DNA of 64,000 nt from the NCBI RefSeq assembly GCF_012933655.1, contig NZ_JABBJJ010000010.1:1-64000 (forward strand), in the 5' to 3' direction. Below are positions 44,339 to 52,432 of the stretch, piece by piece (within the stretch, counting starts at the first letter, position 1; each line of letters starts with the position of its first letter). The position numbers and the translations under genes were made by a program. Under the pieces are notes generated by a model that was not told the DNA's origin, did no database searches, and saw only the letters and a program-made list of their open reading frames with translations. Source of the stretch: Pyxidicoccus fallax (lineage in GTDB: Bacteria; Myxococcota; Myxococcia; Myxococcales; Myxococcaceae).

Positions 44339-44703
44339 GCGGGATCTCCGCTCTCACGGTTGACGACAGCCATGTCCAGACTTCCAGAGGCGAGCAGCAC
44401 CGGCTCGGGCTCCTGGCCCTCGCGGTAGACCTGCACGCCCAGCTTGAGACTCGCGGGGCCCACGTGCTCCACGCTGGCCACCAGCCTCAGCCAGTCCTGG
44501 AAGCGCGCGGCGGCGCGGTAGCGGATGCGCAGCTCCCGCACCCGCAAATCCAACCCCTGTCCTCCGAGCGCCCCCAGCCCCGTGCCCCGGCGCTCCAATT
44601 CCTCCAGCGCCGCCGTCTCCAGCAGCGAGGCGTAGCGGGAGAAGTGGACGACCCCGGACGCATCGGTGTCCACGTGCTCCACCCGGTGGCGCAGGGGCGT
44701 CAT
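44287..44703 (-). CDS. 4HBT-type acyl-CoA/ACP thioesterase
   Basis: The 138-residue hot-dog protein begins MTPLRHRVEHVDTDASGVVH, the classic 4-hydroxybenzoyl-CoA thioesterase start with the catalytic Asp in DTDASGVVHFSRY. LETAALEELERRG and a beta-rich core (LRVRELRIRYRAAARFQDWL) follow. It should hydrolyse acyl-ACP or acyl-CoA, releasing or proofreading chains. The last 17 codons overlap the FabZ-like gene. The aminotransferase gene upstream overlaps its ATG by 4 bp. Confidence 0.87.
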   Translation of the reverse strand: MTPLRHRVEHVDTDASGVVHFSRYASLLETAALEELERRGTGLGALGGQGLDLRVRELRIRYRAAARFQDWLRLVASVEHVGPASLKLGVQVYREGQEPEPVLLASGSLDMAVVNRESGDPACIPPTLSASLVPSPSP

Positions 44704-46094
44704 GACCCGGTCTCCACGAACCGCCGGGTGCCCTCGCGGATGCGCTCGACGATGTGCCGCAGGTCGTCCTCGCCCGCGATGAGCGGCGGAGCGACGCGCA
44801 TGGCGGGGAACAGGTAGCGCAGCCCGTGGGAGCGCCGGCCCGCTCCGGCCATGAACTCCACGAAGACGCCGGCCTCCAGGAGCCGGTGGCGCAGACGCGT
44901 GAGGCCGCCCGAGGCACGCTCGGTCAGCTCGATGCCGTTCATGTAGCCCAGGCCCCGGACCTCCAGGAACAACTCCGGGAACGCCTCCACCACGTCGCGA
45001 CGCAGCCGGGCGCGCAGCTCCTCGCCCAGCGCTCCAGCGCGCTCGACGAGCCGTTCCTCCTCGAGGTACCGCAGGCCCGTGCGCATCAGCGCGCAGGTGA
45101 GGGGCCGAAGGTCCGACGTGGACACCGCGCCGCTGGAGCGCACGGACAGCTCGCGCCGCGCGATGACCATGGACGTGGAGACGGCGCCCATGCCCAGGCT
45201 CTTGCCGATGACGGTGATGTCGGTGGGGATGGGCCCCTCCTCATCCGTCATGGCGAAGAAGCGGCCCGTCTTCGCGAAGGTGAGCACCTCGTCCGCCACC
45301 AGGAGCACGCCGTGCTCACGGCACAGCCCCGCCAGCCGCCGCAGATAGCCCGGCGGTGGCACGAGGATGCCGGCGTCACCCTGGATGGGCTCGACGAAGA
45401 CCGCGGACAGCTTCGAGCCCTGCTCGGCGAAGAAGCGCTCCAGCACCTCCCGCTCGCCGAAGGGCAGGAACGCCACGTCCAGGCCGAAGGGCGGCTCGGT
45501 GGCCGGCGGGGGCAGGCCCATGCGGTAGTGCCGGCGATTGAGCAGCGGCACCAGTCCGCCCGTCCACCCATGCCAGGCGCCCTCGAAGGCCAGCACCGTC
45601 CTCCGCGCCTCGCGGCCCGGCTTCACCGTCAGGCGCCTCCGGTCGAAGCCGGACTCCAGCACCAGCCGCAGCGCGAGCTCCAAGCCCTCCGAGCCGGAGT
45701 TGCGGCCGCTCGCGTGGTACTCGCTTCCCGGGAAGCGGTCCGCCCAGCGACCGCCGGGGCCGAACAGCTCCTCCAGCAGCCTCGTCCGCTCCAGCGAGCC
45801 CAGCTCGTCCGTGACGTAGCCGCGCTCCAGGCCCTCCCGCAGCGCTTCGTGGAGGCAGGGGTGACCCGCGCCCAGACAGGCGCTGGCGTAGCCGCCGCTG
45901 GCGTCCATCACCTCCAGCACCCGGCCCGCGTCCGCGCCTTCCAGCGGAACCATCTGCTGCACGAGCCCACGCGCCCGCAGGCACGCGAAGGGCAGGCGCC
46001 CGCCGCCGTAGTGGTCCATCTGCAGGGCCAGTCCGGCGCGCAGCCGTTCCAGCTCCGCGCCTTCCAGCCTCCCTCCGGGAGCGGGAACCTTCAC
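44700..46094 (-). CDS. Class III PLP-dependent aminotransferase
   Basis: The 464-residue enzyme shows the fold-type I, class III signatures AVFVEPIQGDAGILVPPPGY, CREHGVLLVADEVLTFAKTG and the PLP lysine in ITVIGKSLGMGAVSTSMVIA. A glycine-rich substrate part (MDASGGYASACLGAGHPCLH) stands near the N-terminus. Such enzymes move an amino group to an aldehyde or keto group, often at the end of a carrier-bound chain. Here it may install the amine used later by the NRPS or make an amino-acyl starter. It overlaps the ACP gene by 4 bp, so it may act on ACP-bound substrate. Confidence 0.92.
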   Translation of the reverse strand: MKVPAPGGRLEGAELERLRAGLALQMDHYGGGRLPFACLRARGLVQQMVPLEGADAGRVLEVMDASGGYASACLGAGHPCLHEALREGLERGYVTDELGSLERTRLLEELFGPGGRWADRFPGSEYHASGRNSGSEGLELALRLVLESGFDRRRLTVKPGREARRTVLAFEGAWHGWTGGLVPLLNRRHYRMGLPPPATEPPFGLDVAFLPFGEREVLERFFAEQGSKLSAVFVEPIQGDAGILVPPPGYLRRLAGLCREHGVLLVADEVLTFAKTGRFFAMTDEEGPIPTDITVIGKSLGMGAVSTSMVIARRELSVRSSGAVSTSDLRPLTCALMRTGLRYLEEERLVERAGALGEELRARLRRDVVEAFPELFLEVRGLGYMNGIELTERASGGLTRLRHRLLEAGVFVEFMAGAGRRSHGLRYLFPAMRVAPPLIAGEDDLRHIVERIREGTRRFVETGS

Positions 46095-46363
46095 CGCGCG
46101 CCCCCAGCGGACGAGGCCTTCAGGCCCGCGATGAGCGTCGCGATCTGGTTCACCGTCCGGAAGTTCTCCGAGTTGAAGTCCTCGTCGGAGATGCTCACCT
46201 TGAACTCGTCCTCGCAGATGACGCGCAGCTCGAGGAAGCCCACCGAGTCCAGGCCGATGACGGACTGCAGACCGTCATCCGCGCCGATCTGCTCCGGGGG
46301 GAGCTCGACGAACAGGTTGTTGATGAGAATCTTCTTGATGCTTGCCGTCAGCTCTTCATGCAT
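46091..46363 (-). CDS. Acyl carrier protein (second)
   Basis: The 90-residue protein carries the phosphopantetheine Ser in QSVIGLDSVGFLELRVICED, followed by EFKVSISDEDFNSENFRTVN. GGAA-type ribosome binding sequence lies 8 bases before ATG 46363. It differs clearly from the ACP at 29199, so the two operons have separate carriers. It probably serves the KAS II pair, the FabZ-like protein and the aminotransferase downstream. Confidence 0.9.
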   Translation of the reverse strand: MHEELTASIKKILINNLFVELPPEQIGADDGLQSVIGLDSVGFLELRVICEDEFKVSISDEDFNSENFRTVNQIATLIAGLKASSAGGAR

Positions 46364-46383
46364 GTGTGGAGTTCCTCTCTCTG

Positions 46384-47376
46384 TCAGGGCCGATCCGCGT
46401 CCACGGTGAGCACGAGCTTCCCGATGTTGCGGTTGGCCTCCATCTCCGCCAGCGCCGCTCCCACGTCCTCCAGCGGGTACCGCGCGTGGATGACGGGGCG
46501 CAGCTCCCCCCGGTCGAGCACTTCCATCCATCGCTGGCGGAAGCGCTCGTTCACCTGGCGCTTCTCGCGCATGGGCCGCAGCCGCAGCGACGAGCCCTTC
46601 ACCTGCAGGCGGCGCTGCACGACGCGCAGCAGATCCACCTGCGTGGACATGCCGTCCAGCAGCCCCACCAGCACCAGGCATCCCTCGTGTCCCAGCACGG
46701 ACAGGTTGCGTTCCAGCCACGCGCCGCCGATGAAGTCCATCACCAGCGGGACACCCTCGCCGTGCGTCAGGCGGAGGACCTCGTGGACGAAGTCCTGCTC
46801 CCGGTAGTTGAAGACGGCGTCGGCGCCCAGCGCGCGCAGGGCCTCCATCTTCGGCCACGTACCCACCGTGCAGTACGTGGTCGCTCCCACGTGCCGGGCC
46901 ATCTGAACCATGGTGGTGCCGATGCTGCTGGCCGCCGCGTGGATGAGCACCGCCTGCCCGCGCTGGAGCCCACCGAGGGTGAAGAGCGTCTCGTTTGCGG
47001 TGAGGCAGGACTCCGCGGTGGCCGCCGCCTCCGCGAAGTCGAAGCCCTCGGGAATCGGGAGAGCCATGCCCTGGTCCAGCAGGCAGTACTCGGCGAGCCC
47101 GCCGCCCTCCACCACGCCGAAGACGCGCTGCCCCCGGGTGAAGCCCTTCACGTCCTCACCCCAGGCCTCCACGGTGCCGGCTATCTCCACGCCGGGGATG
47201 GAGGACTGACCCTCGGGGACGTGGTACTCGCCCTGGCGCTGCAGCAGGTCCGCGCGGTTGAGCGCCGTGGCATGCACCTTCACCCGCAGCGCCTCGCGCG
47301 TGGGCACCGGCTTCGGCACCTCGCGCAGCTTCACCACCTCCGGCCCGCCGGAGCCCTCGAAGATGACGGCCCGCAT
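46384..47376 (-). CDS. Quinone-oxidoreductase-type MDR enoyl reductase
   Basis: The 330-residue zinc-independent MDR begins MRAVIFEGSGGPEVVKLREV and has ATALNRADLLQRQGEYHVPE, GVEIAGTVEAWGEDVKGFTR, and the NADPH fold QAVLIHAAASSIGTTMVQMA. This is the standard PIG3/quinone oxidoreductase order. Relatives act as trans enoyl reductases in polyketide pathways. It may reduce enoyl intermediates on ACP or CoA. It is 20 bp from the ACP gene and 4 bp from the MaoC-like gene. Confidence 0.9.
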   Translation of the reverse strand: MRAVIFEGSGGPEVVKLREVPKPVPTREALRVKVHATALNRADLLQRQGEYHVPEGQSSIPGVEIAGTVEAWGEDVKGFTRGQRVFGVVEGGGLAEYCLLDQGMALPIPEGFDFAEAAATAESCLTANETLFTLGGLQRGQAVLIHAAASSIGTTMVQMARHVGATTYCTVGTWPKMEALRALGADAVFNYREQDFVHEVLRLTHGEGVPLVMDFIGGAWLERNLSVLGHEGCLVLVGLLDGMSTQVDLLRVVQRRLQVKGSSLRLRPMREKRQVNERFRQRWMEVLDRGELRPVIHARYPLEDVGAALAEMEANRNIGKLVLTVDADRP

Positions 47377-47380
47377 GGCG

Positions 47381-47911
47381 TCAGTACCTCGCCCTTTCCT
47401 CGACGGCCCGCTCGCGGGTGGGCACGAGGAAGCTGCGCTCGAACGAGAGGAACACCTCGCCCTTCGCCGTGAGGCCCACCGTCTCGCAGGTGATGATTCC
47501 CTCTCCCGTCCGGCGGGTGGACAGCCGCTTGGACAGGATGCGGCTCTCCGCGTAGAGGGTGTCCCCCGCGAAGACGGGGTGCGTGAGGCGGATCTTGTCC
47601 CAGCCGAGGTTGGCGGTGGCCCTGCCGCTCGTGCTGCGCACGCTCATCCCGCAGACGATGCTGAACGTCACCAGGCTGGAGATGAGCGGCCGCTCCCACA
47701 CCGTCTGCTCGCAGTACGCGGCGTCGAGGTGCAGCGGCGACGGGTTCATGCACAGCGTGTTCATCAGGACGTTGTCGGCCTCCGTCACCGTCCTGCCGGG
47801 CCGGTGCTCGAAGACGTCCCCCACGGTGAAGTCCTCGTAGTGGAAGCCGAGGACCTCCCGGTACCGCTGGGGCCCAACCTGCTTGTAGCCGGTGATTCCG
47901 GTGCCCTCCAT
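47381..47911 (-). CDS. MaoC-like hydratase/dehydratase (mesaconyl-CoA hydratase type)
   Basis: The 176-residue protein has a hydratase-2-like block: VFEHRPGRTVTEADNVLMNT, LCMNPSPLHLDAAYCEQTVW and ERPLISSLVTFSIVCGMSVR, then IRLTHPVFAGDTLYAESRIL. The GRTxTEAD...N...PLHxD arrangement is that of mesaconyl-CoA (beta-methylmalyl-CoA) hydratases. Acting on CoA esters, it would fit with the CitE-like lyase at 49231, since these two enzyme types work in sequence in the ethylmalonyl-CoA pathway. A role as dehydratase for ACP-bound hydroxyacyl chains is the alternative. Confidence 0.82.
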   Translation of the reverse strand: MEGTGITGYKQVGPQRYREVLGFHYEDFTVGDVFEHRPGRTVTEADNVLMNTLCMNPSPLHLDAAYCEQTVWERPLISSLVTFSIVCGMSVRSTSGRATANLGWDKIRLTHPVFAGDTLYAESRILSKRLSTRRTGEGIITCETVGLTAKGEVFLSFERSFLVPTRERAVEERARY

Positions 47912-47942
47912 GGCGTGCGTCCTCGCGTCCCGTGGGTGGGCG

Positions 47943-49175
47943 TCAGAAGTGGGAGAGGATGTCCTTCACGTCGTCGCAGAACTTGCGGACCTGCTCGAGC
48001 GTGAGGTCCGCGCGCATCATCACGCGCACGCCGGCCTCGCCCCGGGCGACCACGGGGAAGAACACCGCCGAGCAGTAGTAGCCCCGCTGGTACAGCTCCG
48101 CGGACAGCCGGATGGCCCGGTCCTCCTCGCCCACCTGGATGAGGCGGATGGGCATCCCGTTGCCCGCGTGCGCCGAGGGGAACTGGCTGTCGAAGTACTG
48201 GATGTTGCGCTGCAGCTGGTCCTGGAGCTGGCGCAGCTCCGGCGAGCGGTGCAGCTCGATGCTGGCCAGCGACGCACCCAGCGACGGCACCTGGAGATTC
48301 TGCGACCAGGCCAGCGGCCCCGCGTTCCGGTAGAGGAAGTCGAAGATCTTCTCGCTGCCCAGCATGGCGATGCCCCCCGCGCTGCCGAACGCCTTGGCCA
48401 GCGAGGCCACAATCATCGTCAGCGGGTTCATCTTCAGGCGCGAGCGCACGTAGCCCTCGCCGCGCTCGCCGGTGATGGAGAGCGAGTGCGAGTCGTCGAT
48501 GTAGAGGAACAGCCCGTAGCGCTCCTGGAGCTGCAAGAGCCCCTCCAGCGCCGTCAGCCCGCCCATGGAGTAGGCGCCGTCCGCGACGTAGGCCACGCGG
48601 GGGTACTTCTTGCAGACGTCCTCCAGGTAGTTGAGGTCGTTGTGCGGGCTCGTCAGCACCAGGGCCTCATCGCCGCAGATGGGCTTGATGTAGGCCATGG
48701 AGAAGTGACAGAAGCGGTCGAACACCATGACGCGCGGCTGGCCGTCCTCGGTGACGTGGCCCGAGGCGAGCAGCGGGAGGATGCCCGCGGTCAGCGCGCT
48801 GCACGTGGCGCCCGGCAGGGTGGGGCAGCCGTACAGCTCCCGCAGTCCTTCCTCCATGCGCGCCATCAGGTTCAGCCGGATGCGCAGCGTGGACATGGAC
48901 AGGCTGTTGGTGCCGGCTTCCCGGAGCGCGTCGATGGAGCCCTGGAGGATCTTCGGGTGGTGGTTGAGGCCCAGGTACGAGCACGAGCACAGCGTCATGA
49001 ACTCGTGGCCTGTCTTGGTGTCGATGAGCCGGTTGTTCGACTCGAAGTCCACCTTGATGCCGATGAGGCCGTTGTCCTTGGCGTGCTGCCAGCCACGGTC
49101 TCCCACGGCGATGAGCTTCTCGTTGTTGCGATAGCGCCGGGGACCCAAGACGCTCTGCGCGCTGCTTGCTTCCAT
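47943..49175 (-). CDS. Alpha-oxoamine synthase (KBL/ALAS/CqsA family)
   Basis: The 410-residue PLP enzyme condenses an amino acid with an acyl thioester with loss of CO2. Seen are FMTLCSCSYLGLNHHPKILQ, VMVFDRFCHFSMAYIKPICG, YGLFLYIDDSHSLSITGERG with the PLP-facing Asp/His, and the Schiff-base Lys in MIVASLAKAFGSAGGIAMLG. It belongs to the group with 7-keto-8-aminopelargonate synthase, serine palmitoyltransferase and CqsA. GGAGGAG precedes ATG 49175 by 5 bases. In a biosynthetic cluster this enzyme often offloads an acyl-ACP as an alpha-aminoketone. The amino acid used cannot be deduced. Confidence 0.92.
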   Translation of the reverse strand: MEASSAQSVLGPRRYRNNEKLIAVGDRGWQHAKDNGLIGIKVDFESNNRLIDTKTGHEFMTLCSCSYLGLNHHPKILQGSIDALREAGTNSLSMSTLRIRLNLMARMEEGLRELYGCPTLPGATCSALTAGILPLLASGHVTEDGQPRVMVFDRFCHFSMAYIKPICGDEALVLTSPHNDLNYLEDVCKKYPRVAYVADGAYSMGGLTALEGLLQLQERYGLFLYIDDSHSLSITGERGEGYVRSRLKMNPLTMIVASLAKAFGSAGGIAMLGSEKIFDFLYRNAGPLAWSQNLQVPSLGASLASIELHRSPELRQLQDQLQRNIQYFDSQFPSAHAGNGMPIRLIQVGEEDRAIRLSAELYQRGYYCSAVFFPVVARGEAGVRVMMRADLTLEQVRKFCDDVKDILSHF

Positions 49176-49230
49176 GTGGACTCCTCCTGGGGGCACTGGG
49201 AACCGCGGGGTGGGGGATGCGCGGAGGGCT

Positions 49231-50079
49231 TCAGCCCTCCTGGGGGCCGAACTCCTCGAGCGTGCGCTTCGCCGCCTCGACGAACGGGGCACCCATCATG
49301 GTCCCCTCCACCACGCAGATGTTGAAGTCGCGGGCCTGGCTCTCCTTGACGATCTTCCGCGCCTTGCGCAGCGTGTTCTCGTCCGGGGAGAAGGCCTCGT
49401 TGATGATGTCCACCTGGCGAGGGTGGACGGCGGCCTTGCCGCTGAAACCCATGCTCCGGGCCAGCCGGCATTCGTTGCGCAGGCCCTCCACGTCCGCCAT
49501 GTCGAACAGCGGCGAGTCGACGACCTGCACGTTGGCACCCCGCGCCGCGGAGACGAGCTGGGCGCGCGCGTAGTGCAGGGGCTCCCACGAGAGGGACGCG
49601 CCGATGCTGAAGGAGTAGTCCGCCGAGCCGAACACGAGCGCCTTGAGCCTCGGCGTCGCGCGGGCGATGGCGTGGACGTTCTCCACGCCTCGCGGGGTCT
49701 CCACCAGGGCGAGCAGGTCCACCTGCGCGCACGCGGGGCCGAGCACCTGCTCGACAATCTCCAGGTCCCTCGGCGACTCCACCTTGGGGACGAGCACCGC
49801 GTCGGGCTTGACGGCGTAGTTCCGCAGGGCGAGCAGGTCCCTCATCCCCTCGGGACGGGTGACGGCGTTGATGCGCACGGCCAGGCGGCTGGACGACCCG
49901 CGCGGTGCGGAGAAGAAGGACTCAGCCTGCTGCCGCGCGGCGTCCTTGTGGCTGGCGGCCACGGAGTCCTCGAGGTCCACCAGACTGATGTCCGCGCCCG
50001 ACTGCTGTCCTCGTGCGAAACGGTCCACGGCCAACGCCGGGGTGAACAGGATGGAGCGGCAATACCGGGTGAACCTCAT
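49231..50079 (-). CDS. CitE-like CoA lyase (HpcH/HpaI superfamily)
   Basis: The 282-residue enzyme, from ATG 50079 with GGAGG 6 bases before, shows RSILFTPALAVDRFARG, DISLVDLEDSVAASHKDAAR, AVLVPKVESPRDLEIVEQVL, LLALVETPRGVENVHAIARA and a HPRQVDIINEAFSP end. These match CitE/malyl-CoA lyases, which cleave or form C-C bonds in CoA thioesters with Mg2+ held by Glu and Asp. With the MaoC-like hydratase it could run a methylmalyl-type reaction. It is the first gene of the leftward operon, so expression of the whole operon is likely driven from 50080-50400. Confidence 0.88.
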   Translation of the reverse strand: MRFTRYCRSILFTPALAVDRFARGQQSGADISLVDLEDSVAASHKDAARQQAESFFSAPRGSSSRLAVRINAVTRPEGMRDLLALRNYAVKPDAVLVPKVESPRDLEIVEQVLGPACAQVDLLALVETPRGVENVHAIARATPRLKALVFGSADYSFSIGASLSWEPLHYARAQLVSAARGANVQVVDSPLFDMADVEGLRNECRLARSMGFSGKAAVHPRQVDIINEAFSPDENTLRKARKIVKESQARDFNICVVEGTMMGAPFVEAAKRTLEEFGPQEG

Positions 50080-50610
50080 GATTGCCTCCGGGGTAGGGGC
50101 CTGCTTGACGCGCACCCGTGCCAGGGCCTTCCGGTGAGAGACCGGCGGCCCGCTCGAGGCGCGATGTCCTTGGTTTGATGATTGTCTGGGTACTCTCGTT
50201 ACGCGGCGCCGTCAAGAAGGCGTGCAATCAATTGCAGAGAATCCCCATGCAATGTGTTGATATGTCTTTTCACATAGAAATACGTGTCTCTACGTTTAGT
50301 CACGTATTTCTGGATGTGGAAAGCATCGAGACCCGGAGTGCGGGGAGGGGCGTCCGGGACTCGAGCGGCATGGCTGCCACGGCGCGTCAGGTAGCGGCGT
50401 TCATTCCGCGCACGCAACTGGGGTTCATGGCGGCGGTGGTGGCCGCGTGGCGGGCGCGCTCCCGGGGCTCATTCGGGGTCGGGCAGCAGCTGCGTGCCGC
50501 CCTAACCCCGGGCCTCGCGATGGGGCTCACCGCATTCATCGTCATCCACTACGACTTCCGGCTCTGGCTGGGCGACGCCGAGGTACGGCGGCTCGTCGCC
50601 GTGCCGTGGG
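50080..50610. promoter_or_regulatory. Promoter region of the long biosynthetic operon
   Basis: The DNA at 50165-50320 is AT-rich against its surroundings and carries the perfect inverted repeat at 50277-50310, so promoter and operator of the leftward operon probably lie here. From about 50370 to 50610 the plus-strand frame reads a hydrophobic stretch (GLAMGLTAFIVIHYDFRLWL) that may be a relic of a membrane protein, but no intact gene is seen. Confidence 0.5.
50277..50310. promoter_or_regulatory. 10-bp perfect inverted repeat (putative operator)
   Basis: gaaatacgtg and cacgtatttc are separated by 14 bases in an AT-rich stretch about 200 bp upstream of the CitE-like gene. Symmetry and context fit a dimeric regulator site of TetR/LysR-like size. 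There is no regulator gene next to it. Confidence 0.55.
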
Positions 50611-51015
50611 TTACTTCACGCGCCCCTGCCCGGCGAGCTCGCAGTCGGACCGTGACACCTGCCCGAAGCACTTCACCAACGTCAGCGTCCCACGCTCCAC
50701 GTGATTGAGGGTCCCGGCCATCTCGCATGTCGGCTCGATGCGCTCACGGGTCTGCCCGACCTGCCGCCAGTGCTCAATTCGCAGGCCCTCACCCCACCGC
50801 GGCTCCGTGGAGGTCTGGAAGGCTCCGCTTTGTTCGGGCACGGCGAGGGTGAACTTGCCGTCTTCCAGTGGAAGCGCGGGCGCCCCAGCCACGTTGAACT
50901 CCATCGCGATGCAGCCATTGAACTTCTCGGGAACCACCCACCGCAGCCCTGGCTGATTCCCCGCGCAGGAGAGCAGCGACAGCGCGAGGCACACGAAGCC
51001 GAGTCGTCTATCCAT
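50611..51015 (-). CDS. Small lipoprotein of unknown function
   Basis: The 134-residue product starts MDRRLGFVCLALSLLSCAGN, a lipoprotein signal with lipobox LLSC. The mature part is beta-rich with Cys in NGCIAMEF, EPTCEMAG, LVKCFGQ and SDCELAG, four in total, possibly forming two disulfides. No family is recognised. The ATG at 51015 follows GGGGGA at a good distance; an in-frame ATG at 51027 is an alternative. Confidence 0.6.
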   Translation of the reverse strand: MDRRLGFVCLALSLLSCAGNQPGLRWVVPEKFNGCIAMEFNVAGAPALPLEDGKFTLAVPEQSGAFQTSTEPRWGEGLRIEHWRQVGQTRERIEPTCEMAGTLNHVERGTLTLVKCFGQVSRSDCELAGQGRVK

Positions 51016-51124
51016 ATCGTCCCCCATGAATGCGGAGACGGTACCTGTGCTCGTCGAGCACGGGCGGAAACAAAACCATCGGACACCGATAACCACGGGT
51101 TATTGAAGAGCCGGCACGTCCCAG

Positions 51125-51688
51125 GTGCTGCACGACCTGCAGGATGAGCTCGCGGTGCTCCAGGGGGAGGCGCCCACGCATGAGCAGTTCGCCGCGCTGC
51201 CGCTGCTCGATGCCGTCGTGAAGGAGAGCATGCGGCTGCTGTCACCGGTGGCCTTCACCGCGCGCACCGCCGCCAAGGGCGCGACGCTCGCGGGACATGA
51301 GCTGCCGGAGCGGGCGGAGGTCTTCATCAGCCCGCTCGTCACGCACCGGCTCCCCGAGCTCTACGAGCACCCGAACCGCTTCTTGCCCGAGCGGTGGCTG
51401 AAGGGTGAGCCTCCGTCGTCTTGGGCATACCTGCCGTTCGGGGCCGGTCCGCACGTGTGCGTGGGCTCGAGCCTCGCCGCGCTCGAAATCCGCCTGACGC
51501 TCGCGATGCTGCTGCAGCGCTTCACGCTCCTGCCTCCCGAGGGCGCGCGCATCGACCACCGGGTGCAGGCGACGCTGTCGACGAAGGCGGGAATGCCGAT
51601 GCGGGTGCTGCCGAAGCAGCGCGTCGAGCGGCCCCCGCGAATCACCGCGGACATCCGCGAGCTTTTCGACGTTCCCGCCGGTGTCTGA
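51125..51688 (+). pseudogene. Cytochrome P450 C-terminal fragment
   Basis: The frame encodes only the last approximately 185 residues of a P450: the ExxR helix LLDAVVKESMRLLSPVAF, LPERAEVFISPLVTHRLPEL, PERWLKGEPPSSWAYLPFGA and the heme loop FGAGPHVCVGSSLAALEIRL with its Cys ligand. The N-terminal 250 or so residues, including the I-helix with its Thr, are missing upstream, where there is only the end of a neighbouring intergenic stretch. A fragment of this size cannot form a working oxygenase. It may be the scar of a rearrangement or a relic of the cluster's oxidase. Confidence 0.8.
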
Positions 51689-51761
51689 TTGCCCGGTACC
51701 GCCGCGTCACTCACCCTGGATTCGGCCCCGTGTGGCGGGCCACGACGGAGGGAGGACGACC

Positions 51762-52304
51762 GTGGGGCACTGGAATCGGGGCTTCGAGCTGCTACGCGCG
51801 CAGAGAATCCACGTCGCGCCCGGACTGACCGCCGCCGAGCTCGCGCAAGCGGAGGAGAGGTTCCAGTTCCGCTTCCCGCCCGACCTCGCCGAATTCCTCC
51901 GTGAGGGACTGCCGACAGGCGACGGGTTCCCGCGCTGGCGCACCCTGGATGCGACGCTGAGCAGGCAGTTCGGGTGGCCGCTCGAGGGGATGCTCTTCGA
52001 CGTGGAGTGCAACGGGTTCTGGGTCGATGAGTGGGGCGAGCGCCCCGAGGACCTGGAGGCGGCGAAGCGAATCGCCACCGAAGCGGTGCGCGCCGCGCCG
52101 GTGCTCGTGCCGGTCTACGCGCATCGCTACCTGCCCGCGGAGCCGCTCGAGGCGGGCAACCCGGTCATCTCCGTGCACCAGACGGACATCATCTGCTACG
52201 GGCACGACCTCGCCTCGTACTTCGAGGCGGAGTGGGGCGTGGGATACCAGGCCGCCGTCCGGCACGAACTCTGCCGGCCCATCCGGTTCTGGCCCGTGGG
52301 CTGA
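51762..52304 (+). CDS. SMI1/KNR4-like (SUKH) protein
   Basis: From GTG 51762, with GGAGG 7 bases before, the 180-residue product reads GHWNRGFELLRAQRIHVAPG, then LTAAELAQAEERFQFRFPPD, LAEFLREGLPTGDGFPRW, and later VLVPVYAHRYLPAEP and NPVISVHQTDIICYGHDLAS. The amphipathic 'ELAQAEERFQFRFPPDLAEF' helix and the later PVYAHRYLP strand are typical of SMI1/KNR4 proteins, which in bacteria are often immunity proteins of toxin systems. No toxin gene stands beside it, so its role here is open. Confidence 0.78.
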   Translation: MGHWNRGFELLRAQRIHVAPGLTAAELAQAEERFQFRFPPDLAEFLREGLPTGDGFPRWRTLDATLSRQFGWPLEGMLFDVECNGFWVDEWGERPEDLEAAKRIATEAVRAAPVLVPVYAHRYLPAEPLEAGNPVISVHQTDIICYGHDLASYFEAEWGVGYQAAVRHELCRPIRFWPVG

Positions 52305-52432
52305 CGGCGCGCTCGGCATGACCCCGGCCCGCCACGGAAGCGGGCCGGGCTCTCTGCCATCAGGGCGCCGGAGGGTCGGTCACCGTCCATCGCGCACTCG
52401 CGTGTTGCCGGCTTCCCGTTGCGACCTCTCCC

